Part shown: piece after piece, positions 1-8,800 of the stretch
Position numbering within the stretch: the stretch's first letter is position 1
Layout: each line of letters starts with the position of its first letter
Origin: JAHDFB01 sp965658745
Lineage (GTDB): Bacteria; Bacteroidota; Bacteroidia; Chitinophagales; Saprospiraceae
Reading direction: 5' to 3'
DNA length: 64,000 nt
NCBI GenBank assembly: GCA_965658745.1
Contig: CBFHTK010000014.1
Span: 1 to 64,000 of the forward strand
The notes under the pieces: model-generated
Database searches by the model: none
Told to the model about the DNA's origin: nothing
What the model saw: the letters and a program-made list of their open reading frames with translations, nothing else
Program-made: the position numbers and the translations under genes

Positions 1-3000
1 ATGTTGAGGTATCCACTCGATTTAATATTGACAGCATCGGAAGCGAAGCCATACATTTCTATTCCAGCGTAGTTATTCTGGAAGAGTGAGTTTGTAATAA
101 ATAAGTTTGTATTATTCTTTTGATCAGAGTCTTGCGGCACATTTATTCCCGTCTTGTTATTGATGAACTCTGAGTCAGATATATCTACAGCTGGACAATC
201 GATAATTTCAAGGGCATAGAGATAGTCTGTAAATTCTCCATATTCACCAAATCCGTCCCAAGTGCAGTTTGTGATTTCAACAGCGTTGATGTTTGACAAT
301 GATATACCATTAAACCCTTCGTAATCTGCACCAGTTGAACTTACAGGGATTGAAGTAAAGCTGGATTCATCAAGATTTATTTGATGTATATTTTTAGCTT
401 GAATGCCCTTGTAGCAATTTGTTAAACTTACATTGGATAAGTCTATATTACTAACATGCTGCATGTCCACAACAATGCTATTGGGCATATCTTTAGCAAC
501 AAAATTATCAATGGTAACTGATTCCAAATTTCGAAACTTAAGCCTTGATCCAAAAGCACTATGCATCCCTTCTTGCTCCAATATTACGGACTGTAAATTC
601 ACAGTATTTTGCGAGCCGGCTGGTGTTGAGGTCACTTCAATCTGAGCATCCGCAATCATCGTTATCGTACCATTGTTAATATCAAGTGATTGGTTGATGA
701 CGTGTTGTCCGGCAATTGATAATAAATCAGATGACATATCATGGCCATTGATGGTAAGTTTGCCGCCTACCTGAAGGTTGGCTGAACTTGCAATTGTTAT
801 TTTTCCCGAACAGTTTATTTCCACATCACCTGTGGTAATCAGATCACCAGCAATAAGCAATTCAGTCTCAATTCCACTAAGATTAATTATGCTACCAGCT
901 TCTATAAAGAGACGTGAGCCTTCAACAATTTTTAAGGAGGATGAATTTGCAAGTTTCAGTTCACCGCCATTTATGTTTATTTCGGTGTTTTGTAAAGTCT
1001 GTAAGTGAGCAGATTTTGTGGAATTGCTCTCATCACCAAGTAACATTTTTCCGCCAGAGTTAATGTTTATTATTGAATTTCCAAGACAATTGTTTGCCGT
1101 TAGACTACAGAAGTAATTCTCTCTTGCAAGAGTCTGCGAAGGAAAATTCTCAAAGCCAGCTTCACGATCTAAATTAATACCCAAAACTCCATTCGCATTA
1201 ATGTCAAAAGATGGGATTCTGCGATTTGCTGATGTAAAATTATAGAACTTGCCTTGAACTTTCGCAGGTAGTTGGGTGAAGGATGGGAGATTTGAAATAC
1301 CTGCATTTAGCTCTTTAAACAAAAAAATTCGATTGTCTGTATTAACTTTCACATGGGGCTCATTTGTAGGTGGCATATAGATTTCATCGAAAGGAGAAAG
1401 GTTGGGGTTTACTTCCAGCAAGTCTTGAATATTTGAAAAATTACCTTCAGGATTTGGGAAGCCTATTACTGAATAAGTAGGCATGAAGGTCGCAGTATTT
1501 GAATAGCATGGTGTTTCTGTATCAATAATTGCATCGTCTAGCTCAAGAAATGCAGGAAGAATTGATGCTTTTATGTCATTTCGTTCACATCCTGGTGATA
1601 GTTCATAGTTAGGAAAGGGTGTATTATGTATTTTAAACTTTGCAACAATCATATCTTTTTGTTTAATTCTTGGTAAAAGTGTTTCATAAACTACACCTGA
1701 AAGTTGTGTACCATAGTCAAGAATGTCTGAATCTAACCCTGGCATAGCATTCATGATCATTTTAGCTATCACATTCTCTTCCAAGAAATCTAAGTATTGT
1801 TGAAGCGCATACCCTGTAACACCTGCTGCAAGTGCCCACTCATTTAAATCTAAATCTCCATAGCCTTTGAATAAACACAACTCATCTCCTCCTTGTAACA
1901 CTTCTGGCAGAGCATTGTAGCCTTGTCCTGATCCATTTGCAATTGCCACGTTTTTACACAATTTTGGATAGCCTAATCTCTCTTTTAACAATTGATACTC
2001 TTGAAATAGACAATTATGGTCTAAAGAATTGTCGAAGTATGAATAGATACTATGGATTTTATCACTTGCAAATCCAACATTGTAGATTCCAATTTCTATA
2101 TCTTTTTCTATTATTTCAGACTGTAGGTTACCTTTTTGAAGCTCTGCTTGAAATCTTTCACTTAACATCTGTTTAGCTGCTGGCTTATTTAAGTAAAACC
2201 AGAAATCACCAGCTTGCTCAGCTGCTGCACTGCAAGGATCATCCGAAAAGAATGCATTAGTAAATGCAAATGCCTGTATAGCAAGCGGAATAGTTGCATT
2301 TTCGTGTGGCGAATCAAAACTAATATACTGTCTACATTGATGATCTTCTCCTCGTTCTTCCATGAGCGTCAATGCTAATCTAGCTACTTGACCACCCATA
2401 CTTAGTCCAAGGATCACATTCTCAAATTGGCATTCTTTTTCCTGATTAATTCTTTTGATCAGTTCAATTACGATTTCAGCATTCTTATCCATGTAGTCTG
2501 CACCATCTCCAAAGTCAACAAGCACAATATCATATTGACTAATATCTTCCCCTCCTACTGATGTTCTTAAATCAGTCATCAAGCCTGGATACTCTGCAAA
2601 GAGTTCTGCTTCACCTTCGGGAAGTTTGGAAGGCAGTAAACCTTGAACAACATTTTCCCAACCGTTGGTGCCTATTCTTACTACATCATTCATATAAGAA
2701 TCTGTAAGTTGATATGTTGGAAAATCGACCCCTTCAACTAAGATGATAGGTCGGGTTAACTTTTGATGCTTTTGACCAAACTCATCATTACCATACTTGA
2801 TATATGCTTTTGCAAATCCAGTGCTTGGCTGTGAATATGGATACCACCTATCTGTTGGATCAGAAGAGTAGCCATTTGAACAAGTAGGAACAAAAGTTTC
2901 TACTGTATTGATAGTCCATATTTCGTCGGGCACTTCGTAGGTTGAGGCCGAGGACTTTACCTCCAAGGAAAATTCTATAGAAGGAGAATATTCGTAGTCG

Positions 3001-3383
3001 CCGTCAGGCTTAATCGTTTTCAATCGGAGAATTCCAGAATGCTCTCCGGTAGCTAAAGCTACTTCAATACTTTCTTCCACAGGAATGGAAATTGTAGACC
3101 CATCTTCTAATATTATTTCATAAATGGCTGAAAAATCTAAGGAAGTATTTTGACAAGGCTCATGTTGAGTATTTAAGCCAGTAAATATTACTGAATTGGA
3201 AAGAATAATAGACCTGTTATACTGAGGACCAGATATTAGTTCCCAGTTACATGGAGCGTGATGTGCGCCCAAAAGAACTTCTTTTCTGTCGTATATATCT
3301 GGAAACTCGAAAGAATTACATTGTGCATTAAGTATTGGTAAACATGCTAAAAATAAAAATGTGGTAAAAAATAAATTTTTCAT
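1..3383 (-). CDS. Secreted alpha/beta-hydrolase-like protein with beta-helix region (C-terminus outside window)
   Basis: An open minus-strand frame runs from an ATG at 3383 to the window edge, about 1127 codons with no stop seen. Residues 1-20 are a signal peptide ending LPILNA before Gln21. Around residue 328 lies the nucleophile elbow GLSMGG (GxSxG), preceded by beta-strand-like IVLVDFGDG and PIILVEGVDFP segments, as in alpha/beta hydrolases of the lipase/PGAP1 type. The acid and His partners could not be assigned. From about residue 700 onward the sequence turns into short repeated strands (for example GGELKLANSSSLKI, GGKLTINGHD) typical of right-handed parallel beta-helices. The real C-terminus, where a T9SS sorting domain might be expected, is not in the window. 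Substrate unknown; an exported esterase or lipase is inference. The frame and signal peptide make the CDS itself secure. Confidence 0.85.
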   Translation of the reverse strand, partial: MKNLFFTTFLFLACLPILNAQCNSFEFPDIYDRKEVLLGAHHAPCNWELISGPQYNRSIILSNSVIFTGLNTQHEPCQNTSLDFSAIYEIILEDGSTISIPVEESIEVALATGEHSGILRLKTIKPDGDYEYSPSIEFSLEVKSSASTYEVPDEIWTINTVETFVPTCSNGYSSDPTDRWYPYSQPSTGFAKAYIKYGNDEFGQKHQKLTRPIILVEGVDFPTYQLTDSYMNDVVRIGTNGWENVVQGLLPSKLPEGEAELFAEYPGLMTDLRTSVGGEDISQYDIVLVDFGDGADYMDKNAEIVIELIKRINQEKECQFENVILGLSMGGQVARLALTLMEERGEDHQCRQYISFDSPHENATIPLAIQAFAFTNAFFSDDPCSAAAEQAGDFWFYLNKPAAKQMLSERFQAELQKGNLQSEIIEKDIEIGIYNVGFASDKIHSIYSYFDNSLDHNCLFQEYQLLKERLGYPKLCKNVAIANGSGQGYNALPEVLQGGDELCLFKGYGDLDLNEWALAAGVTGYALQQYLDFLEENVIAKMIMNAMPGLDSDILDYGTQLSGVVYETLLPRIKQKDMIVAKFKIHNTPFPNYELSPGCERNDIKASILPAFLELDDAIIDTETPCYSNTATFMPTYSVIGFPNPEGNFSNIQDLLEVNPNLSPFDEIYMPPTNEPHVKVNTDNRIFLFKELNAGISNLPSFTQLPAKVQGKFYNFTSANRRIPSFDINANGVLGINLDREAGFENFPSQTLARENYFCSLTANNCLGNSIININSGGKMLLGDESNSTKSAHLQTLQNTEININGGELKLANSSSLKIVEGSRLFIEAGSIINLSGIETELLIAGDLITTGDVEINCSGKITIASSANLQVGGKLTINGHDMSSDLLSIAGQHVINQSLDINNGTITMIADAQIEVTSTPAGSQNTVNLQSVILEQEGMHSAFGSRLKFRNLESVTIDNFVAKDMPNSIVVDMQHVSNIDLSNVSLTNCYKGIQAKNIHQINLDESSFTSIPVSSTGADYEGFNGISLSNINAVEITNCTWDGFGEYGEFTDYLYALEIIDCPAVDISDSEFINNKTGINVPQDSDQKNNTNLFITNSLFQNNYAGIEMYGFASDAVNIKSSGYLN

Positions 3384-3577
3384 TTGTAATCGGTTTTTGA
3401 AAACATATAGTAATGGGAAATTACACTATGTCTGTGAAAGAATGATAAAAAAGTGAGTAAGCAGTACTTTGTCACTAGGCATTATGATATAACCCTAGGG
3501 AATAGCAAAATACCCTCAGTAAAGTGTTAATTGACAAATAATCAGTAGTGAATTATAGACCTAAAATCGAGTAATGA

Positions 3578-4180
3578 CTAGTACTCAAGTACTATGGTAG
3601 TAGAGTCATTTTTCTCTAATGTTACAAAACCTTCTTGTAGTGCTTGATCTCCCAGAACGTAAGTATAGCGATGCGTTCGATTTGATGGAATAATTCCATT
3701 AATTTCATGATCACCAAAAGTATAAAGTTTAGATGAACTCCCACCAAAATGTGTATGTAGCCTAATTCCAGATTCATCTACATCAGGTGAATCAACAATC
3801 AGAAATTTCAGATAAGCAAAGCCAGACATCTCAAATTGGTAAGATTTCTTTTCTCCACTTCTTAATTGATTGTGCTCATCTTCTAACGATATACTGAAAT
3901 ACTCATTTTTTGATATTGAAAAATCTGTAAAATCAAATTCTTCTTCGCTAGAATACTCAGCATAACCCTTTTCATCGGTATACATCGTATCAATAGTGTA
4001 TCGGACAAGCGGAAAGGATAAATCCCCAGTCCATCTTTCACCTGAAACCACAATTTTGGCATCAGAAATCGGTGTATTAGTTCCTGTTTCGATTAATGTT
4101 AAATCGAATTCTGTTCTGTTGTTTGTGCAGGCGGCTAGCAGCAGTAGTGAGAGAAGGGCCAGTAATAATGCATATTTCAT
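3578..4180 (-). CDS. Lipoprotein, carboxypeptidase-regulatory-like fold possible
   Basis: 200-aa protein with a lipoprotein signal: a short basic start, a Leu/Ala-rich stretch and a lipobox LAAC with Cys18. The mature part begins with a TEFDLTLIETGTNTPISDAK segment resembling the 'extracellular modification' beta-sandwich (CarboxypepD_reg-like) modules common in Bacteroidota lipoproteins. No catalytic motif is visible. It probably sits in an outer or inner membrane leaflet facing the periplasm or surface. It is transcribed alone, divergently from the regulator gene starting at 4459. Function is unknown; the fold suggestion is inference from the N-terminal pattern only. Confidence 0.7.
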   Translation of the reverse strand: MKYALLLALLSLLLLAACTNNRTEFDLTLIETGTNTPISDAKIVVSGERWTGDLSFPLVRYTIDTMYTDEKGYAEYSSEEEFDFTDFSISKNEYFSISLEDEHNQLRSGEKKSYQFEMSGFAYLKFLIVDSPDVDESGIRLHTHFGGSSSKLYTFGDHEINGIIPSNRTHRYTYVLGDQALQEGFVTLEKNDSTTIVLEY

Positions 4181-4357
4181 AAGGTTTCTTTTTTTGCTAA
4201 AATTAAATCAAGTAAGTGAGTTTGATTTTCAGTATTGTATAAAAATACATTAAATATTATATAATATATAAAATCCACTTTTGGATTGAAATTATTATCA
4301 ACAGCTGATTGACAATACAAATATCAGTGCAAAAAGAGTTCCAAGTTTACCGAATAC

Positions 4358-4434
4358 GTGGAAAAACACATTTTAATTCCACTATATATATGATTTCTGA
4401 GTTTTTGGCACGGTTTTTCCACAATATATGGAAA
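4358..4434. promoter_or_regulatory. Nested inverted repeats upstream of the regulator gene
   Basis: GTGGAAAAAC at 4358-4367 has its perfect reverse complement GTTTTTCCAC at 4413-4422. A second dyad, TTTCCA-N7-TGGAAA, occupies 4416-4434, and a third, GTGGAA-N13-TTCCAC, occupies 4358-4382. All share the TGGAA/TTCCA core and lie 25-100 bp before the start codon at 4459, in the spacer between two divergent genes. A further TATATGG copy overlaps the start itself. The arrangement suits an operator bound by a dimeric regulator, perhaps the product of the next gene. The binding role is inference. Confidence 0.45.
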
Positions 4435-4458
4435 TACAAATGAGCTTTTCTTCTATAT

Positions 4459-5334
4459 ATGGCAACACAAACGATCTCAACCACAGTAAAATTCCCGATC
4501 CAATCCAAGTTGATGGACTCATTAATAACGAAAACCGACAGCAAAAGTCAGCTAGTCTCCTTACTAATGCATCATTTACACATCGAAAGTAGCGCAGCCT
4601 ATAATCGAATCAATTGTATAACAGGACTTTCTCTTGAGGAAACAAGAATTCTATGTCAAGCAACGAGTCAATCAATCGATGAGTTGATTTTACCTTCGTA
4701 TGAGAGCATACGATTTGCAGGAGATGCAATGCGTAAACTGCCAAGGTCATATGATCAATACTTGACGAATGTCATTCGTACACTTGAACATTTGTCTAGA
4801 TTTCCGAACACAAAGATTTCAACTATCGGAAACGAAGTACCGCTTTTTCATTTCGCCAATTTTCCAAAGCTATATCACTTTAAACTATATTATTGGAGTC
4901 AAACGTTTTGGAAATTCAGTAGTCCGTCTCATCATTTTGATCTTGAATCAAAAGAACTAGATGATGTTATTAAACGCAAGACTGAACGAATCGGAGAGTT
5001 GTACTACAATGTTCCATCCCAAGAAGTTTGGACAGAAGGAATTTTCAGTGCCATATTGAATCAAATAGCTTACTTTTTGAATTTAGGGTCATTTAAGGAT
5101 CCTCGTCAAGCGCAAGAATTGGTTGACGAGGTNNNNNNNNNNNNNNNNNNNNNNNNNNNNNNNNNNNNNNNNNNNNNNNNNNNNNNNNNNNNNNNNNNNN
5201 NNNNNNNNNNNNNNNNNNNNNNNNNNNNNNNTGCACGAGATCAGAAATCGAGACGTATGTTCTTTAGAAAGGTAGATAAACGAATCGAAGCTGCCGAGAA
5301 AAGAATACAGTATTTGATTCAGGGGTATGAATAA
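4459..5334 (+). CDS. Putative DNA-binding regulator, interrupted by an assembly gap
   Basis: The visible N-terminal part (about 224 residues) begins MATQTISTTVKFP. It then has a helical segment with SAAYNRINCITGLSLEETRIL (about residues 46-66) that reads like a helix-turn-helix, as in the Bacteroidota regulator families with an N-terminal XRE/BetR-like motif followed by a long helical domain. A 99-base run of N follows. The last 33 residues after it (FFRKVDKRIEAAEKRIQ) are in the same frame and look like the usual amphipathic C-terminal helix of such proteins. The gap length may not be true, so the protein may be longer than 291 residues, and the two halves could in principle belong to different genes. 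Family assignment is tentative. Inverted repeats in the upstream spacer fit autoregulation. Confidence 0.55.
   Translation: MATQTISTTVKFPIQSKLMDSLITKTDSKSQLVSLLMHHLHIESSAAYNRINCITGLSLEETRILCQATSQSIDELILPSYESIRFAGDAMRKLPRSYDQYLTNVIRTLEHLSRFPNTKISTIGNEVPLFHFANFPKLYHFKLYYWSQTFWKFSSPSHHFDLESKELDDVIKRKTERIGELYYNVPSQEVWTEGIFSAILNQIAYFLNLGSFKDPRQAQELVDEXXXXXXXXXXXXXXXXXXXXXXXXXXXXXXXXXXARDQKSRRMFFRKVDKRIEAAEKRIQYLIQGYE
5133..5231. other. Assembly gap (99 N)
   Basis: A run of 99 undetermined bases inside the regulator gene. Its length is a multiple of three, so the frame appears continuous, but the size may only be an estimate by the assembler. Confidence 0.95.
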
Positions 5335-5482
5335 TTAGAATTCTGCGAATTTGGGTAAAACTAAAGACTGACTATCTCAATGGATAAGGTGTCACTTCTA
5401 CGAAGTTATAGAAGCTAATTGGGTAAGATTTCTCAACAAAGGTATCGCTTTGCTGGAGCTAAAATAACGAAATGTCAAACAT

Positions 5483-5504
5483 GTCATCGAGGCTTTAGCC
5501 TCGT
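5483..5504. repeat. REP-like palindromic repeat, copy 1
   Basis: The 22-bp sequence at 5483-5504 contains the dyad CGAGGCTTTAGCCTCG (5488-5503) and is repeated exactly at 5692-5713. The dyad forms a 6-7 bp GC-rich stem with a tiny loop. Confidence 0.65.
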
Positions 5505-5594
5505 GCTTACATTACGCTGATTTCGAACCTGAAACATTGAATTTTAGTCAACTATTTCCATTGATAAATTTCGAGTAAAAACAAAAGACGATGA

Positions 5595-5613
5595 GGACGC
5601 ATGCAATGCGTCC
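5595..5613. repeat. Palindrome GGACGCAT-GCA-ATGCGTCC
   Basis: A perfect 8-bp stem with a 3-nt loop located between the two 22-bp repeat copies. Short GC-rich stems with small loops of this form are typical of REP sequences mobilised by RAYT transposases. No RAYT gene is in the window. Confidence 0.6.
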
Positions 5614-5691
5614 CAACACGGAATTTCAAACGAACAGTAAATATGGTCGGAACAGTCTGTCTTGTTCGTCCTACAATCCGATTCCGTCCAC

Positions 5692-5713
5692 GTCATCGAG
5701 GCTTTAGCCTCGT
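5692..5713. repeat. REP-like palindromic repeat, copy 2
   Basis: Exact second copy of the 22-bp sequence at 5483-5504, in the same orientation, with its dyad at 5697-5712. Confidence 0.65.
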
Positions 5714-5792
5714 AATCATCCGCTATCTGAAATTTCCAAACAAAAATCGGGGCAGGGTTCACTGGAGATAGCACACAATGTACTCGGGGCAC

Positions 5793-5821
5793 AAAAAAGG
5801 GCCAGCAAATCGCCGGCCCCC
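5793..5821 (-). terminator. Rho-independent terminator of the metalloprotease gene
   Basis: Read on the minus strand, GGGCCGGC pairs with GCTGGCCC (8 bp, one G-U pair) around the loop GATTT and is followed by a run of six T. It lies about 30 bp past the stop codon of the metalloprotease gene. Confidence 0.8.
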
Positions 5822-5852
5822 TTGATACAATGTATCGATATCGTTTCTCAAC

Positions 5853-8800
5853 CTATCGTATTATCACAAATCGTTTTGTAACCATCTGGTCTCCTTGTTG
5901 TACTAATACGAAATAGATTCCCTCAGGTAATTCAGATGTATCTAACTGTTGTTGATAAGCTCCTACCTCTGGTATAAACTCTTGCTTAAGCATAACTTTA
6001 CCGTACATATCGACTATGTATAGTGAGCTTTGCATTTCGATCGAATTATCAAATTGAACAGCAAGATAGTCTGCAGTTGGAACTGGATACAATTCAATGT
6101 CAGTAAGTACTGGTCTTAATTCCTCAGCTTCCATTTCTACAGTATTGTCATCATTGTCATTTGTCAATGAAGTCTCTCCTTCATCTTGTGCAGAACCATT
6201 CTCACATGCAGTAATGACTACATCGTCAATATAAACCCAATCAGAATTTCCTGATGCGTCACATCTAAAACGCAATCTAGTATTACTCGTGAATGGACCA
6301 TTTATAACTGCATTCCCGGCTTCTCTTACAAGGTTTTCAAACTCATCTCCTCTATTCCACTCCTCGACGGTCGTGTACGAAGAACCACCATTTGTAGAAA
6401 CTTGAAGCCAGAAATCTTCATTTGAATTATCCATACTTCTTGCGATATAACTAAAATCAACGGTTACTTCATCAGCACCTGATAAGTTCAAGTTATCAGT
6501 TGTCATAGTAGATGTACTAGTATTATCGCGTAGCCTAACACAAAAGATACCGCTATTTGCATATGATTGGTCATTTGAACTTCTTCTACAATCACTTCCT
6601 CCGTCGTTCCAGATACCCCAGCCACTTTCAAAATTATTATTATCAATTGTTACATAAGCACATCCTCCTGAATCACATGGAGAGCAAGATCCTCCGCAAT
6701 CAACACCAGTCTCATCTCCATTTTGTATTCCATCACTACACGTTGGGCATGCAGGACAGTTTGTTCCTCCACAATCAATGCCAGTCTCATCACCATTTTG
6801 AATTCCGTCATTACACGTTGGTCCTCCTCCAGCAGCAATTGTAATTGAATAATCTTCAACTTCTCCGTAAACAAACAAATCGCATGGTCCTGCATATTCA
6901 TTCCACAACATCGAAACTCGCATACGCGTCGTACCCAATGTAGCAGATGAAGGTATCGTTAAATTACCAAACACTGTTGATGTTCCATTACCTTGGAATA
7001 CTAATTCGCCCGGATCATCAAAATCTACATCTCCATTTAAATCAATATATATGCTCCAAAACTCTGCGTAAACAGTTCCAGCAAATCCTGGTGAAAGAGA
7101 TACTGCATAGGAATCTCCAGCGTCAACTTCTACATTTAAACTGAGATAATCTCCATATCCTCCATCATTTCCAGAGCTATTGGAAAATTCTCCGATTGAA
7201 ATCGATTGAATCCATTCGTAAGTAGTATTGGATCCTTCGCTGTCACAGTATACAGCGGAGCAGGCTGGACATTCGGTTCCTCCACAATCTACTCCTGTTT
7301 CATCTCCATTCTGAATTCCATCATCACAAGTTGGACATGCTGGACATTCTGTTCCTCCACAATCAACACCTGTCTCATCGCCATTTTGAACACCATCGTC
7401 ACACGTAGGACAAGCTGGGCATTCCGTTCCTCCACAATCTACTCCTGTCTCATCTCCATTCTGTATTCCGTCATCGCATGTTGGACAAGCAGGACAGTCG
7501 GCACCGCCGCAATCTACATCGGTTTCGTCGCCATTTTGAATTCCATCGCTACAAGTTGGACATGCTGGGCATTCCGTTCCTCCACAATCTACATCAGTCT
7601 CATCTCCATTCTGAATTCCGTCATCACAAGTTGGACATGCTGGACATTCTGTTCCTCCACAATCAACACCTGTCTCATCGCCATTTTGAACACCATCGTC
7701 ACACGTAGGACAAGCTGGGCATTCCGTTCCTCCACAATCTACTCCTGTCTCATCACCATTTTGTATTCCATCGTCACATGTAGGTCCTCCTCCAGCAGCG
7801 ATTGTTATTGAATAATCTTCAACTTCTCCGTAAACAAACAAGTCGCATGGTCCTGCATACTCGTTCCATAGCATAGAAACACGCATTCTCGTAGTACCCA
7901 ACGTAGCAGATGAAGGTATAATTAAATTACCAGACACCGTTGATGTTCCATTACCTTGAAATACTAATTCTCCAGGATCGTCAAAATCTACATCTCCATT
8001 GAGATCAATATAGATACTCCAAAATTCCGCATAAACAGTTCCAGCAAATCCTGGCGAAAGAGATACTGCATAGGAATCTCCAGCGTCAGCATCTACATTC
8101 AAACTCAGATAATCTCCATAACCTCCATCATTTCCAGAATTATTGGAAAAGTTTCCAATTGAAACTGACTGAATCCATTCGAACTGTGTGTTAGACCCTG
8201 CACTCCCACAATAGACAGCAGGACATGCCGGGCATTCAGTACCTCCACAATCAATTCCTTCCTCATCTCCATTTTGAATGCCATCATCACAAGTAGGACA
8301 AGCTGGGCACTCTGTACCTCCACAGTCAACATCGGTTTCATCTCCATTTTGAATGCCATCATTGCAGCCTGGTCCGCAAGATGTAAGGCAAGTAGCGTTT
8401 GCAACGGTTCCTCTTACTACATTTCCTGGTTGAGGGCCGAAACCAAGCGATAAATTAATTCCTACACTTTGTAGATGACAGTAACTCATGATTGTACCTC
8501 CACCGGCTGGATTTCCAGGCAAAGAGCAAGAACCTTCAGTCTGACCAGAGCAACCATCGATTGCAGTACCATTTCCATTCCATACACAAGCATGTGTATG
8601 CCGCGACCCAATCAAGTGTCCCATTTCATGTGTAACAACCATAACCGACCAAGAATAAGTTGGCACGTTGGCATATGAAGCATCAATGCTACTAAAGCAC
8701 TTACTATTATCTACATTACTTGCGCAAATTCCAGAAAACCCAGCAGCTATACCGCCACTAGCCTGATACGAAACCAAATGTCCTAGATCACCATTTATAG

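Larger units (their letters stand above)
5335..5852. other. Intergenic stretch with REP-like palindromes, no gene seen
   Basis: About 500 bp between the regulator and the metalloprotease. No credible coding frame was found. It holds two copies of a 22-bp repeat, a separate 8-bp-stem hairpin and, at its right end, a terminator for the metalloprotease gene. The density of perfect palindromes suggests remnants of REP/BIME-type elements. Confidence 0.6.

Noticed and set aside
7260..7788. Regular 75-bp periodicity suggesting a CRISPR array
   Set aside because: The units are coding, contiguous and have no separate spacers.
7206..7811. A 201-codon plus-strand frame across the Cys-rich repeats
   Set aside because: It is the mirror of the repeat array in the metalloprotease gene; its own repetitive content follows from the minus-strand codons.
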